Assembly: GCA_051657905.1 (NCBI GenBank)
Contig: JBOFLO010000072.1
Location: forward strand, 1 to 31,948
Length of the DNA: 31,948 bases
Reading direction: 5' to 3'
DNA from: JBOFLO01 sp051657905
GTDB lineage: Bacteria; Patescibacteriota; Gracilibacteria; UBA1369
The number at the start of each line of letters is the position of its first letter. The stretch's first letter is position 1. Position numbers and translations under genes: made by a program. Below the pieces are notes generated by a model, which made no database searches, was not told where the DNA came from, and worked only from the letters and a program-made list of their open reading frames with translations. This document shows, piece by piece, positions 21,808 to 30,216 of this stretch.

Positions 21808-24330
21808 TTACATTCGGTCGAAGCTGGCTAGGCCGAGTATGTTTAAACCGTTTTTTAGGACGATGGAGGTGGCTTCTACTAATTTAAGACGGGCGGCTAG
21901 GATTTCTGGGCGTTGGATTTTTAGAACCGGGACGGCGCTGTAGAAACTATTGAAGGTTTGAGCTAATTCAAATAAATAATTGGTGAGGAGATTCGGTTTA
22001 TAATTATTTACAGCGATTTCGACTGCTTCGGGCAGGCGAATTAATTGTTTAAGCAATTTTTGTTCTAAATCCAGACCGTAAGGGGTGAGAGATTCTTCTT
22101 CTAGAGCACGTTTATCTTCGTTTATAGAGAATAAAGAGGTTTGATCGGATTCGGACGAAGGCTGTTGATTGGCGGCCTTTTTAAGGATGCTATTGGCGCG
22201 AGCCTGGGAATATTGTAGATATGGCGCGGAATTGCCGTCGAAGGAGAGAACTTTATCCCATTCGAAAGTGAAATCGCTTTCGGGTGCCTGGCAGATTAAG
22301 GCGTATTTTAAAGCGGAAATAGCTAGGGCGCCGGAAACTTGTTTGCGTTCGTTTTCGGAAAGGTCGGTGGATTTTTCGTTAACTAAGGCTTGGGCACGTT
22401 GCAAAGCTTCTTTGATGAGATCTTTTCCGAGAATAACCGTGCCTTTGCGTGTGCTCATGGTTGAGTCTGGGAGGTGCATACGACCGTAAACCACATGTTT
22501 GAAATCGATTTGGGCTAAGTTTAATAATTTAGCGGAAGCGAATAGTTGATTGAAATGAAGTGTTTGAGCAACATCAACTACATAAATTAAGCGCTTTAAC
22601 TCTGGAAATTCCTGAAGACGTTGCTGAATGCTGGCTAAATCACGAGTGGAATAAAGCGTGGAGCCATCGGATTTTTGGACAATGGATGGAGGTAAATTTT
22701 GTTCTTCCAAATTAATAATGAAAGCGCCATTTTCTCCTTCAATAATTTTCCCTGAGGCTTTTCCTTGTTCTAAAATTTGTTTAGCTGGCTGAACGAATTC
22801 GCTTTCGGCATGTCGCCAGTTATGTTGAACACCGAGAGTTTTGAAAACTGTGTCGATTTCTTTTAAAGAGACTTCTTTAATCCATTGCCAGATTTCTAAA
22901 TTTTGACTATCCCCTTCTTCGAGTTTTTTAAATTCGGCGCGACCTTCGGCTTCTAAAGCAGGATTCTTTTCTTCTTCTTCGTGGAAACGAATATATAGTT
23001 TTAATAATTCGGTGATCGGATCTTGTTTAACTTCTTCGGAGGTGGACCAATTTTTATAGGCGTAAAGCAATTTACCGAATTGCGTTCCCCAGTCGCCCGG
23101 ATAATCGGCGGCGATGACATTGTAGCCGACTGAACGATGGAGATTGACCAAAGTTTGGCCGAGAATTGTGGTTAAAAAGTGATGCGCGCCAAAAGGTTTG
23201 GCGATATTTAAAGATCCGTATTCGATCATGATTTGCTGATTTTGGCCGAGATTTAAGTGGCCAAAGTGATTTCGTTGATCGAAAATACTTTGTAATTGAG
23301 TTTGAAAATAAGTTGGGCTGAGGCGGAAATTGATGAAGCCCGGGCCTAAAATGGTTATTTCTTGAAGATCTTCGTGTGCAGGGAAATTTTCTTTGATTTT
23401 ATTAGCGATTTCTTGAGGATTTTGGCCTAGTTGTTTGCTGAGTTTGAGGGCGATGCTGGAGGCGTAATCACCGTGGGAAGAGTCTTTGGGTGTTTCGATG
23501 TCTAATTGGTCGGGGGTGGGCTGGAGGTCGGGAAAAGCGGAAAGAAGGGCTTGTTGAAGAGCGGATTTTAATTGATCTTTGATGACAATGCTGCTTGGTA
23601 GGGTTGAATAATCGACTGAAGTAGACGAAGGAAGGGCTTTTTCAGAAGTGGATATTTCAGAAACTTGAGGAGCTGATTTGGCTTCTTCGGCTAATTTTTG
23701 TTGATATTCTTGTTCTTTATCCGAGATATAATCTAAATCAATTTCAGTTTCCTGAGCGTTTAAATGGAAAATTTCTGCGATGTGAGTGTTGGCGTAACGG
23801 CTTAAAGTGCTATCTATTTCAGCAATTTTACGGTCGAGTTGGGTTTCGTCATATTGAGCCAAATTGGGAAACCATAATACCAAATGTTTAGTTTGGGGTT
23901 GGAAATCAAAATCAGGGGCTTTTTTGCCTTTTTTTGGTTCGTAGAGGTCAATTACATAATCTTTTTCGGCTTGATCTAAATCAAAACCGAATAAAGGGAT
24001 CATCATTTTTAAGGAAAGATAATGAGCCAGATTATAGAAATTATTATTTCCTTCGAGGTCTTTGTTATTAACAATTTTCTTGATACGGGAGCTGAGCAGG
24101 TAGGTTTCTAAAAGTGTAGAGCCCTCTTCCAAACTTGGTGCGAAGATTTGATTGAAGTTATCTTTGGGCGTAACTTTTTTGAAATCATTGCGAGTGACAG
24201 CGCTGCTTCCACGCAATAATTGCGATACTGTAGAGGATTTACGGCTATTATTGATATTTTTGACCAGCAGGATAATGATGTCCAGGCCGGGAAATTGTTG
24301 GAGAACCGATTGTGCTAGTTTTACTTTCAT
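21808..24330 (-). CDS. argS: Arginyl-tRNA synthetase with N-terminal B3/B4-like domain
   Basis: Charges tRNA-Arg with arginine (class I synthetase). The 840 residues are about 250 more than usual. Residues 249-337 are the Add-1 N-terminal domain, followed by the catalytic domain with YPGDWGTQFGKLLYAY, HVVYGRMHLPD and TMSTRKG (KMSKS site), and a DALR-type C-terminal domain ending in ILGLASFDRM. The extra N-terminus (1-200, then an acidic linker 200-248) aligns by eye with the PheRS-beta B3/B4 editing domain: FPGLDIIILLVKNINN, and NNNFYNLAHYLSLKMMIPLF followed by GFDLD, against '[25 protein letters not shown]'. The HIGH site reads GAHH (381-384) instead of H-V/A-G-H. There is no in-frame stop between the parts, so this is one protein. 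Confidence 0.93.
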   Translation of the reverse strand: MKVKLAQSVLQQFPGLDIIILLVKNINNSRKSSTVSQLLRGSSAVTRNDFKKVTPKDNFNQIFAPSLEEGSTLLETYLLSSRIKKIVNNKDLEGNNNFYNLAHYLSLKMMIPLFGFDLDQAEKDYVIDLYEPKKGKKAPDFDFQPQTKHLVLWFPNLAQYDETQLDRKIAEIDSTLSRYANTHIAEIFHLNAQETEIDLDYISDKEQEYQQKLAEEAKSAPQVSEISTSEKALPSSTSVDYSTLPSSIVIKDQLKSALQQALLSAFPDLQPTPDQLDIETPKDSSHGDYASSIALKLSKQLGQNPQEIANKIKENFPAHEDLQEITILGPGFINFRLSPTYFQTQLQSIFDQRNHFGHLNLGQNQQIMIEYGSLNIAKPFGAHHFLTTILGQTLVNLHRSVGYNVIAADYPGDWGTQFGKLLYAYKNWSTSEEVKQDPITELLKLYIRFHEEEEKNPALEAEGRAEFKKLEEGDSQNLEIWQWIKEVSLKEIDTVFKTLGVQHNWRHAESEFVQPAKQILEQGKASGKIIEGENGAFIINLEEQNLPPSIVQKSDGSTLYSTRDLASIQQRLQEFPELKRLIYVVDVAQTLHFNQLFASAKLLNLAQIDFKHVVYGRMHLPDSTMSTRKGTVILGKDLIKEALQRAQALVNEKSTDLSENERKQVSGALAISALKYALICQAPESDFTFEWDKVLSFDGNSAPYLQYSQARANSILKKAANQQPSSESDQTSLFSINEDKRALEEESLTPYGLDLEQKLLKQLIRLPEAVEIAVNNYKPNLLTNYLFELAQTFNSFYSAVPVLKIQRPEILAARLKLVEATSIVLKNGLNILGLASFDRM

Positions 24331-24350
24331 AAGAAAAATTACTTTCAGAC

Positions 24351-24378
24351 ATTATATTGATTTATTACAAGATTTGAA
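24351..24378 (-). promoter_or_regulatory. Possible argS promoter
   Basis: Minus-strand -10 TATAAT (24356-24351) with a weak -35 TTCAAA (24378-24373) and a 16-bp spacer, about 20 nt upstream of the ATG. Confidence 0.55.
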
Positions 24379-24488
24379 GCGGTAATTGCGGTTTTTGGCG
24401 ATTATTGATTAACAAATAATCGTGACTTTTTGTCAATATGTATTTAAAGAGTGATTGGGATTGAGGGCTATGAATCGCGGTGAAAATG

Positions 24489-24497
24489 TGATATAGT
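24489..24497 (+). promoter_or_regulatory. Extended -10 promoter of the LPKTG-protein gene
   Basis: TG-A-TATAGT at 24489-24497, about 37 nt before the ATG at 24535. No good -35 was found at the right distance. Confidence 0.45.
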
Positions 24498-24534
24498 ATG
24501 AAGATTTAAAAAATAAATCCTAAAAACAAAAGTC

Positions 24535-26049
24535 ATGAGAAACAAATTATTAATTTTGGGGCTGTTGATCTCCCTAAGTACAACTGGATTATCTACGGCA
24601 ATTGCCCAAGAGTTAATTCCTGAAACTGTAGCTCAAGCAGATAGCGCTTTCCCATCTGATGTGGAAAACCTAAAAGCAACTGCAGCTGACGGTAAAATCG
24701 TTTTAAGCTGGGATACAGCTACAGATAATGTTGGTGTGACAGGCTACAAAATCTTTTATGGAACTAATTCGGTAACTGATGACAATGCCAGTTATACAGA
24801 AGGACCAGTGGATGTTGGAAATGTGATTAGTTATGAAGTTGATGGATTAACCAATGGTACTACTTATTTCTTTGCCATCACTGCTTATGATGCGGCTGGC
24901 AATGAAAGTGAATTCTATAGTAATGAAGCTTCAGCTACTCCAATGGCTGGTTTAGGAGAAAATGTTGGAACTGATATTGAAGCTCCAAAAGTAGTTAGTG
25001 CTACAGCTATCACAAAAAATAAAGTAAGAGTTACTTTTTCTGAAAAAGTAGTGTTACCAAGTAATAGTCCAGAAGCCTCTTTCAATATAAAAGAAGATTT
25101 ATCAGGAATTAATTTGTCTCTTAATAATGCGGAAATTGACAGTGCAGATTTGTTAGGTAGAACTGTTTTACTTACTACGGCTGATCAAGCTGTTGGAGTG
25201 AATTATGTTTTGACTGCAGGTTTGGAAATTAAAGATGTTTCTGGCAATCCAATTGTTTCAGGAACGAGCGATACAGCAACTTTTGTTGGATCAGCTTTGT
25301 TGGAAGAAGAATTGAAACCGGTGGCAGAAACTGATTCAACTGCACCAAGTTTCGTTAATGTACAAGCTTTAAATTCTACAACAGTGGAAGTTACTTTCTC
25401 TGAACCAGTAGTTTTGAAGGCTGATGCTAGAGATAATTTTATTGTGAATGAAGTAATGGATCCAAATCAAATTGTGGAAATTGAAAAAGTTACATTGGAT
25501 GGAAGTGGAATGAAGGCAACTTTGACCACTATGCCAATGTCAGCCAAACAATATAATTTGATTGGTTTGCAATTATTGGATGCCTCTGGAAATGAAATGG
25601 ACATTGCCAATAGTGGAACTACTTTCACAGGTGTGGAAGGTGAAGTTGTTATCCCTACAGAAACAGAAACTCCAGGTTCACTCGTAGAACAAGCTGCTAT
25701 GGACTTAATGGCAAAAGCTATGAGCAACATGGCTGTTCAACTTTCTTGGGGTGCCAATGAAGAGAAATTGGCTAATATTGCCAACTTTATGGTTTATATG
25801 AGTACAGATCGTGGAGCGACTTATGGCGAAGGTGTGAGCCTTGATACAGCTGCCAGAATGTATGATTTCCAAGATTTACAAGAAGGTATGGTTTATTACT
25901 TTAAATTGACTTCCAGAAATGCAGCAGGTCAAGAAAGTGATCCAATTATTACCTATATGACATTGCCTAAGACTGGTCCTGGACTTGCGCTGTTATTACT
26001 AGGATCGGCAGGTGCTGGTGCATTTGTAACCAGAAAAAAGAAAAAATAA
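24535..26049 (+). CDS. LPKTG-anchored surface protein with fibronectin III and Ig-like domains
   Basis: An exported cell-surface protein of 504 residues. The signal peptide is about 1-24 (MRNKLLILGLLISLSTTGLS, cleavage near AIAQ). Domains: fibronectin type III (about 38-136: VENLKATAADGKIVLSWDTA, NGTTYFFAITAYDAAGNES), two Ig-like domains of the SbsA/Big_5 type (about 148-252 and 268-372: DIEAPKVVSATAI, KVRVTFSEKVV, TVEVTFSEPVV) and a second FN3-like domain (about 388-475: VQLSWGANEE, VYYFKLTSRNAAGQESD). The C-terminus is a sorting signal: LPKTG (477-481), a hydrophobic helix and a RKKKK tail. A sortase would attach it to peptidoglycan; no sortase gene is in the window. Codon use suggests high expression. 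Confidence 0.9.
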   Translation: MRNKLLILGLLISLSTTGLSTAIAQELIPETVAQADSAFPSDVENLKATAADGKIVLSWDTATDNVGVTGYKIFYGTNSVTDDNASYTEGPVDVGNVISYEVDGLTNGTTYFFAITAYDAAGNESEFYSNEASATPMAGLGENVGTDIEAPKVVSATAITKNKVRVTFSEKVVLPSNSPEASFNIKEDLSGINLSLNNAEIDSADLLGRTVLLTTADQAVGVNYVLTAGLEIKDVSGNPIVSGTSDTATFVGSALLEEELKPVAETDSTAPSFVNVQALNSTTVEVTFSEPVVLKADARDNFIVNEVMDPNQIVEIEKVTLDGSGMKATLTTMPMSAKQYNLIGLQLLDASGNEMDIANSGTTFTGVEGEVVIPTETETPGSLVEQAAMDLMAKAMSNMAVQLSWGANEEKLANIANFMVYMSTDRGATYGEGVSLDTAARMYDFQDLQEGMVYYFKLTSRNAAGQESDPIITYMTLPKTGPGLALLLLGSAGAGAFVTRKKKK

Positions 26050-26082
26050 TTCCGTCGTTTTAGACCTTTTGAATAGTAATGG

Positions 26083-26118
26083 AAAAAAGCCCTCTGCGTT
26101 ATGACAGAGGGCTTTTTT
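26083..26118 (+). terminator. Intrinsic terminator after the LPKTG-protein gene
   Basis: A 14-bp perfect stem (26083-26096 with 26105-26118) with an 8-nt loop and a T6 tail. Confidence 0.95.
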
Positions 26119-26183
26119 AAAATCTATCTCTTTCCACAGCTGATTTGATGCATTTACAGCTGTGGAAAGAGATAGATTTTAAA
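26116..26183. repeat. Perfect 27-bp inverted repeat
   Basis: Arms 26116-26142 and 26157-26183 are exact reverse complements, separated by 14 bp (26143-26156). The first arm shares its first three T with the terminator tail. There is no T-run after the second arm. Possible readings: a small non-autonomous mobile element or its remnant, an mRNA-protecting stem, or a protein-binding cruciform. Confidence 0.9.
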
Positions 26184-26259
26184 TGACAATTTAAGGAAAA
26201 TCTTATTTCTAGTTTATTTAGGGAGACTATAAAAGAGGGGAATTTTTTTAGTTGTTTTT

Positions 26260-27126
26260 GTGAAAATTGGAATTGGGAAAATTTTGGTTGGGATGGGTGT
26301 TTTGGTTTTGATGGTGGGGAAATTGTGGGTGGATTTGCCGAATGGGAATTTGGCGGTGCATTTTTTTTCGATTGGGCAGGGAGATGCGATTTTAGTCGAG
26401 ACGCCAGAGAATTTCAGGATATTAATTGATGGTGGGCCTGATAATTCGATATTGGAAAAACTGGGTGGGACTTTGGCTTTTGATCAGAAAAAAATTGATT
26501 TGATGATTTTGACGCATCCACATGCTGATCATATGAATGGGCTAGTGGAGGTTTTGGAGAAAATGGAGGTTGAGACGGTGTTGGTGACTGGGGTTAATTA
26601 TGGGGGATTGGCTTATGAGAAGTTTTGGGAATTGGTGGCGGAAAAAGGGGTGGAGGTGATTTATGTTAATGGGGTGAATGATTGGCGAGTGGGGAGTGTG
26701 TTGATAGATTTGTTGTATCCTTTGAGGTCTATACAAGGGGAGGAATTTGAGAATGTGAATAATAGTTCGGTGAGTTTGAGGGTGATTTTTGGGCAGCAGA
26801 AGATTTTCTTTTCGGGGGATTTGGAAAAGGAAGGTGAGGAGGAACTTTTGGCTAGTGGGGCCAGGTTGGGGGCGGAGGTTTATAAAGCGGCGCATCATGG
26901 GAGTAGGACCAGTTCAACTGAGGAATTTTTGGCCAGAATTGGAATGGAAATAGCGGTGATTTCTTGCGGGTTGGACAATAAATTCAAGCATCCGGCGGCG
27001 GAGACTTTGGATAAGTTGTGGCGAGCGGGCGCGACGGTTTACCGAACAGATTTGGACGGGGACGTGAGGTTGGAGATGGATGGTGCAGACAGTTTACAGG
27101 TCTACACGAGTAATTTTGGCACCTAA
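26260..27126 (+). CDS. ComEC-type metallo-beta-lactamase domain protein with membrane anchor
   Basis: A 288-residue protein: one N-terminal transmembrane helix (about 6-24), then a metallo-beta-lactamase domain outside the membrane. Motifs: FFSIGQGDAILVETP, LIDGGPD, THPHADHMNG (His86, His88, Asp90, His91), IFFSGDLEKEGEEEL, KAAHHGSRTSS and the C-terminal KHPAAETLDKL. These are the hallmarks of the C-terminal nuclease-like domain of ComEC. ComEC would also need the OB-fold and Competence membrane domains, which are absent here. The start codon is GTG. Its 3' end overlaps the convergent murA by 33 bp. A role in degrading the non-transported strand or as a secreted phosphodiesterase is inference. 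Confidence 0.88.
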   Translation: MKIGIGKILVGMGVLVLMVGKLWVDLPNGNLAVHFFSIGQGDAILVETPENFRILIDGGPDNSILEKLGGTLAFDQKKIDLMILTHPHADHMNGLVEVLEKMEVETVLVTGVNYGGLAYEKFWELVAEKGVEVIYVNGVNDWRVGSVLIDLLYPLRSIQGEEFENVNNSSVSLRVIFGQQKIFFSGDLEKEGEEELLASGARLGAEVYKAAHHGSRTSSTEEFLARIGMEIAVISCGLDNKFKHPAAETLDKLWRAGATVYRTDLDGDVRLEMDGADSLQVYTSNFGT

Positions 27127-28347
27127 ACTGGTTAATTTTTTATCGATATTTTCGTAGCCGCGATCAATATAATTAATATTAGAGATTTCGGTGGTGCCTT
27201 CAGCAATTAAACCGGCTAAAACCATAGCGGCACCAGCACGAATGTCGATAGAGGCGATTGGAACGCCTTTAAGTCTGGCTTTGCCTTTGATTTTGGCCTG
27301 ATGAGGATTGAGAATTTCGATTTTGGCGCCCATTTTTTCCAATTCAAAAAGATAATTTAGGCGACCTTCAAATAGAGTTTCAAAAACCTGTGTTTCGCCT
27401 TCAGCTTGCGTTAATAAAACAGAGAAAGGAGCTTGAAGATCGGTGGCGAAACTTGGGTAAACGGCGGTACGGAGAGGAGTTGGGGCTAGTAATTTTGGAG
27501 TTGGTTTGATTAAAATGGCGTTTTTTTCCAATTGATAATTGGCGCCCATTTCGTCTAATTTCTGCCAAAAACTGTCTAATTGTTCGGTGGCAATTCCGTT
27601 GATTTTAATTTCGCCGCCAGTGATTAATCCGGCAATAGCAAAGGTTCCGGCTTCCAGGTAGTCGCCGGTTACGGTGTATTCGCCGCCGGTTAATTCTTTT
27701 ACGCCTTCGATTTCTAAATAATGTGTTCCGATGCCTTTGATTTTGGCACCAAGTTTATTGAGGAAATGGCATAGATCTTGAACATGCGGTTCGGCGGCAA
27801 CTAATTTTAAAGTGCTGTGGCCGGGAGCGATAGCAGCCAACATAATGGCGTTTTCAGTGGCAGTAACGGACATTTCCGGCATGATCAAATTGGTGGCCTG
27901 AAGTTTTTTTACTTTTAAATGTAATCTTTGAGTGCTTTCGACAATTTCTGCGCCCATTTTTTCTAAAGCATAAGTGTGGGCATGAGCAGAACGTTTTCCG
28001 AGAACGCAACCACCAGGGAAAGACATATTTAATTCGCCCAAACGTGCTAAAACCGGTCCAAAAAGCAAAATGCTGGCACGCATTTTATTGATTAAACTTT
28101 CATTGATATGATCATTTTTTAGGTTGGCGGCGTTGACTGTAACAGTGTGATCGACGAAAGAAGTTTTTACACCCATTGATTCAAAAACTTCTAAAAGAGC
28201 ATTTACGTCGGAGATACGAGGGACATTGTGTAGGGTGACAGTTTCTTTGGAAAGCAAAGCAGCGCAGAGAATTGGGAGAACGGCGTTTTTTGATCCGCTA
28301 ACAGTAACTTCGCCGTGTAATTTTTGTTGTCCTTGAATAATGAACAT
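27094..28347 (-). CDS. murA: UDP-N-acetylglucosamine 1-carboxyvinyltransferase
   Basis: First committed step of peptidoglycan synthesis: enolpyruvyl transfer from PEP to UDP-GlcNAc in the cytoplasm. The 417-residue length is normal. It has GSKNAVLPILCAALL (Lys20, Asn21), the catalytic loop PGGCVLGKR with Cys114 (so fosfomycin sensitivity is expected in principle), ATENAIMLA, DYLEAGTFAIAGL, YPSFATDLQAPFSVLL and the RAGAAMVLAGL end. It lies downstream of comM on the same strand with a 119-bp gap. The stop lies inside the end of the ComEC-like gene on the other strand. Confidence 0.98.
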   Translation of the reverse strand: MFIIQGQQKLHGEVTVSGSKNAVLPILCAALLSKETVTLHNVPRISDVNALLEVFESMGVKTSFVDHTVTVNAANLKNDHINESLINKMRASILLFGPVLARLGELNMSFPGGCVLGKRSAHAHTYALEKMGAEIVESTQRLHLKVKKLQATNLIMPEMSVTATENAIMLAAIAPGHSTLKLVAAEPHVQDLCHFLNKLGAKIKGIGTHYLEIEGVKELTGGEYTVTGDYLEAGTFAIAGLITGGEIKINGIATEQLDSFWQKLDEMGANYQLEKNAILIKPTPKLLAPTPLRTAVYPSFATDLQAPFSVLLTQAEGETQVFETLFEGRLNYLFELEKMGAKIEILNPHQAKIKGKARLKGVPIASIDIRAGAAMVLAGLIAEGTTEISNINYIDRGYENIDKKLTSLGAKITRVDL

Positions 28348-28370
28348 GCAAATTGAATAGGAATTATTTT

Positions 28371-28382
28371 GCTTAATTAAGC
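28371..28382. repeat. 12-bp palindrome upstream of murA
   Basis: GCTTAATTAAGC is a perfect palindrome, 24 bp upstream of the murA ATG. It may be an operator or chance in AT-rich sequence. Confidence 0.4.
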
Positions 28383-28466
28383 GGCTTTTTAGAGTGAGAT
28401 GTGCTTGAACTAAGCCAGGAGATTATAAGAGTTTTAATTTTTTAAGCAATGGTTTGGTGCATTTTG

Positions 28467-30080
28467 TTAATGCAAATTTGCGAAAAGATTTTGGCGGAAT
28501 TGGAAGGCTTCGGCTAAGTCGAGATTGGTTACTTCGGATTGATTTTTGAGATCGGAGATGGTCAAAGCTGTTTTTAGTAGGTGTAAGTAAGATCGCGCTG
28601 ATAAGCGGATATTGTGGGTGAGCATTTCCAGATAATGATGGGCGGAGGAATTCAGATGGAGGAATTTCCAGATATTTTGGCTGTTTAATTGGCTATTGTT
28701 TTTAATTTGGGAATTTTTGTAGCGCTGAATTTGTTTTTGATGAGCTGAATTGATAATTTCCAGAATATTTTGAAAATCATCGAGCAGGAAATTGATTTCT
28801 GAGGGGCTTTGGGCGAGCAGTTTTTTCAATTGGATTTGTGGGCGATTGAGGCTGACGGTGAGGTCGAGGCGGTCGAAAATTGGGCCGGAAATTTTCTTTT
28901 GATAGCGCTGTAAAGTGCCGGGGGTGCAGAGACAAAGTTGGGCGGGGTCGCCGTAGAAACCGCATGGGCAAGGGTTCATGGCTGCGACCAGGGCGAAGTT
29001 GGCGGGGAGGGTGATTTTATCGGCGGCGCGGGCGAGATGAATTTGTTTTTCTTCAAGTGGTTGGCGAAGGGCTTCCAGATGGGAGCGGGGGAATTCGGCT
29101 ATTTCATCAATGAAGAGGACGCCGTTATGGGCTAGCGTTATTTCGCCGGGGCGGATGGTGGAGCCGCCGCCCGTCAGGGCGGTTAGGGAGGAATTTTGGT
29201 GGATTTGGCGGAAAGAGCGGGTGGGCTGAAAGGGGTTGGGGGTGGGAAGGGCGGCGGCCGAGTAGATTTGGACTTTTTCAAAAAATTCCGCTTGGGTGAG
29301 TGGCGGAAGTAATTCGGAAAGGGCTTTTGCTAAGAGAGTTTTTCCAACTCCGGGTGGTCCGTAAAGCAATAGATGATGTCCTCCGGCTGCGCAGATTTGC
29401 AAGGCTCTTTTGGCCAATTCCTGCCCTTGAATCAGACAATACTGGGGTAGATTTTCCAGGGTTGGTTTGAGTTTTGGCTTGGGAAGGTGGGGAGAAGATG
29501 TTAGTTGAGGTGTGAAATTGGATGAGAGAATGGGATGAGAAGGGAGTTGGAAATGGCCGCTTTTAAAATAATCCAGCAGTTGCTGGAGGGAGTTTACAGG
29601 GAAAATTTCCAGGGAATTATTTTTTTCAGATAGAATTAAAGCAGCTTCGGCGTAATTTTCGGCGGGGAGGAAAAGTTTTTTCCAGCCATTTTTTTGAGCA
29701 AACAAGGCTATGGTTAAAGTGTTGGTAATTGGTCTGAGTTGGCCATCTAAAGCTAATTCTCCGACAAATAAACTGCTTTCCAGATAATTTGGGGGAATTT
29801 GTTGGGAGGCAGAGAGAATTCCAATGGCCATGGCTAAATCAAAAGCGGGGCCGTGTTTTTTAAGAGAGGCGGGAGCTAGATTAATAATTTTCTTTTGCTG
29901 CGGATAAGTTGCGGAGGTGTTTTTAATGGCAGAACGAATTCTTTCTTTGGATTCCTGAACTGAAGTGTCTCCTAATCCGACGATGGTGAAAGCAGCTAGT
30001 CCGGATAAAATATCGGCTTCGACTTCTATTAAATGTGCTTGGAGGCCTTTAACTAGGCAAGAATATGTTTTTACTGGCAT
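28467..30080 (-). CDS. comM: ComM/YifB family AAA+ ATPase (Mg-chelatase-like)
   Basis: Hexameric helicase that promotes branch migration during integration of transforming DNA. The 537-residue protein has an N-terminal Lon-like domain (about 1-175: VEVDIxxGLPAFTIVGL-like start, SKERIRSAIKN, INLAPASLKKHGPAFDLAMA). The AAA+ domain has Walker A GPPGVGKT (241-248), LFIDEIAEF (Walker B), the NPCPCGFYGDPAQLCLC cysteine cluster, ISGPIFDRLDL (sensor/Arg finger region), and a C-terminal helical domain with LSARSYLHLLKTALTISDL. The linker at about 175-215 is Pro/Ser-rich. Typical length is about 500-510 residues. A role in competence is supported by dprA, pilB and a ComEC-like gene in the window. Confidence 0.95.
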   Translation of the reverse strand: MPVKTYSCLVKGLQAHLIEVEADILSGLAAFTIVGLGDTSVQESKERIRSAIKNTSATYPQQKKIINLAPASLKKHGPAFDLAMAIGILSASQQIPPNYLESSLFVGELALDGQLRPITNTLTIALFAQKNGWKKLFLPAENYAEAALILSEKNNSLEIFPVNSLQQLLDYFKSGHFQLPSHPILSSNFTPQLTSSPHLPKPKLKPTLENLPQYCLIQGQELAKRALQICAAGGHHLLLYGPPGVGKTLLAKALSELLPPLTQAEFFEKVQIYSAAALPTPNPFQPTRSFRQIHQNSSLTALTGGGSTIRPGEITLAHNGVLFIDEIAEFPRSHLEALRQPLEEKQIHLARAADKITLPANFALVAAMNPCPCGFYGDPAQLCLCTPGTLQRYQKKISGPIFDRLDLTVSLNRPQIQLKKLLAQSPSEINFLLDDFQNILEIINSAHQKQIQRYKNSQIKNNSQLNSQNIWKFLHLNSSAHHYLEMLTHNIRLSARSYLHLLKTALTISDLKNQSEVTNLDLAEAFQFRQNLFANLH

Positions 30081-30161
30081 TGGTGAGAAATTAATTTTAG
30101 GTCATGATAGGTAAGGTGGATTAAAAAATTTTAAATTATTCTTAAATTTGTAGGCTTAAAT

Positions 30162-30190
30162 TTGACGAACCCTTGGTTTTGTTTTAGATT
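30162..30190 (+). promoter_or_regulatory. Promoter of the unknown gene at 30217
   Basis: -35 TTGACG (30162-30167), a 17-bp spacer and -10 TAGATT (30185-30190), about 26 nt before the ATG at 30217. Confidence 0.7.
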
Positions 30191-30216
30191 AACTGCTTAA
30201 AATTTATTTTTTGGTG

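Noticed and set aside
28455..28475. Small hairpin after comM as a terminator
   Set aside because: The stem is only about 5 bp and no T-run follows on the minus strand.
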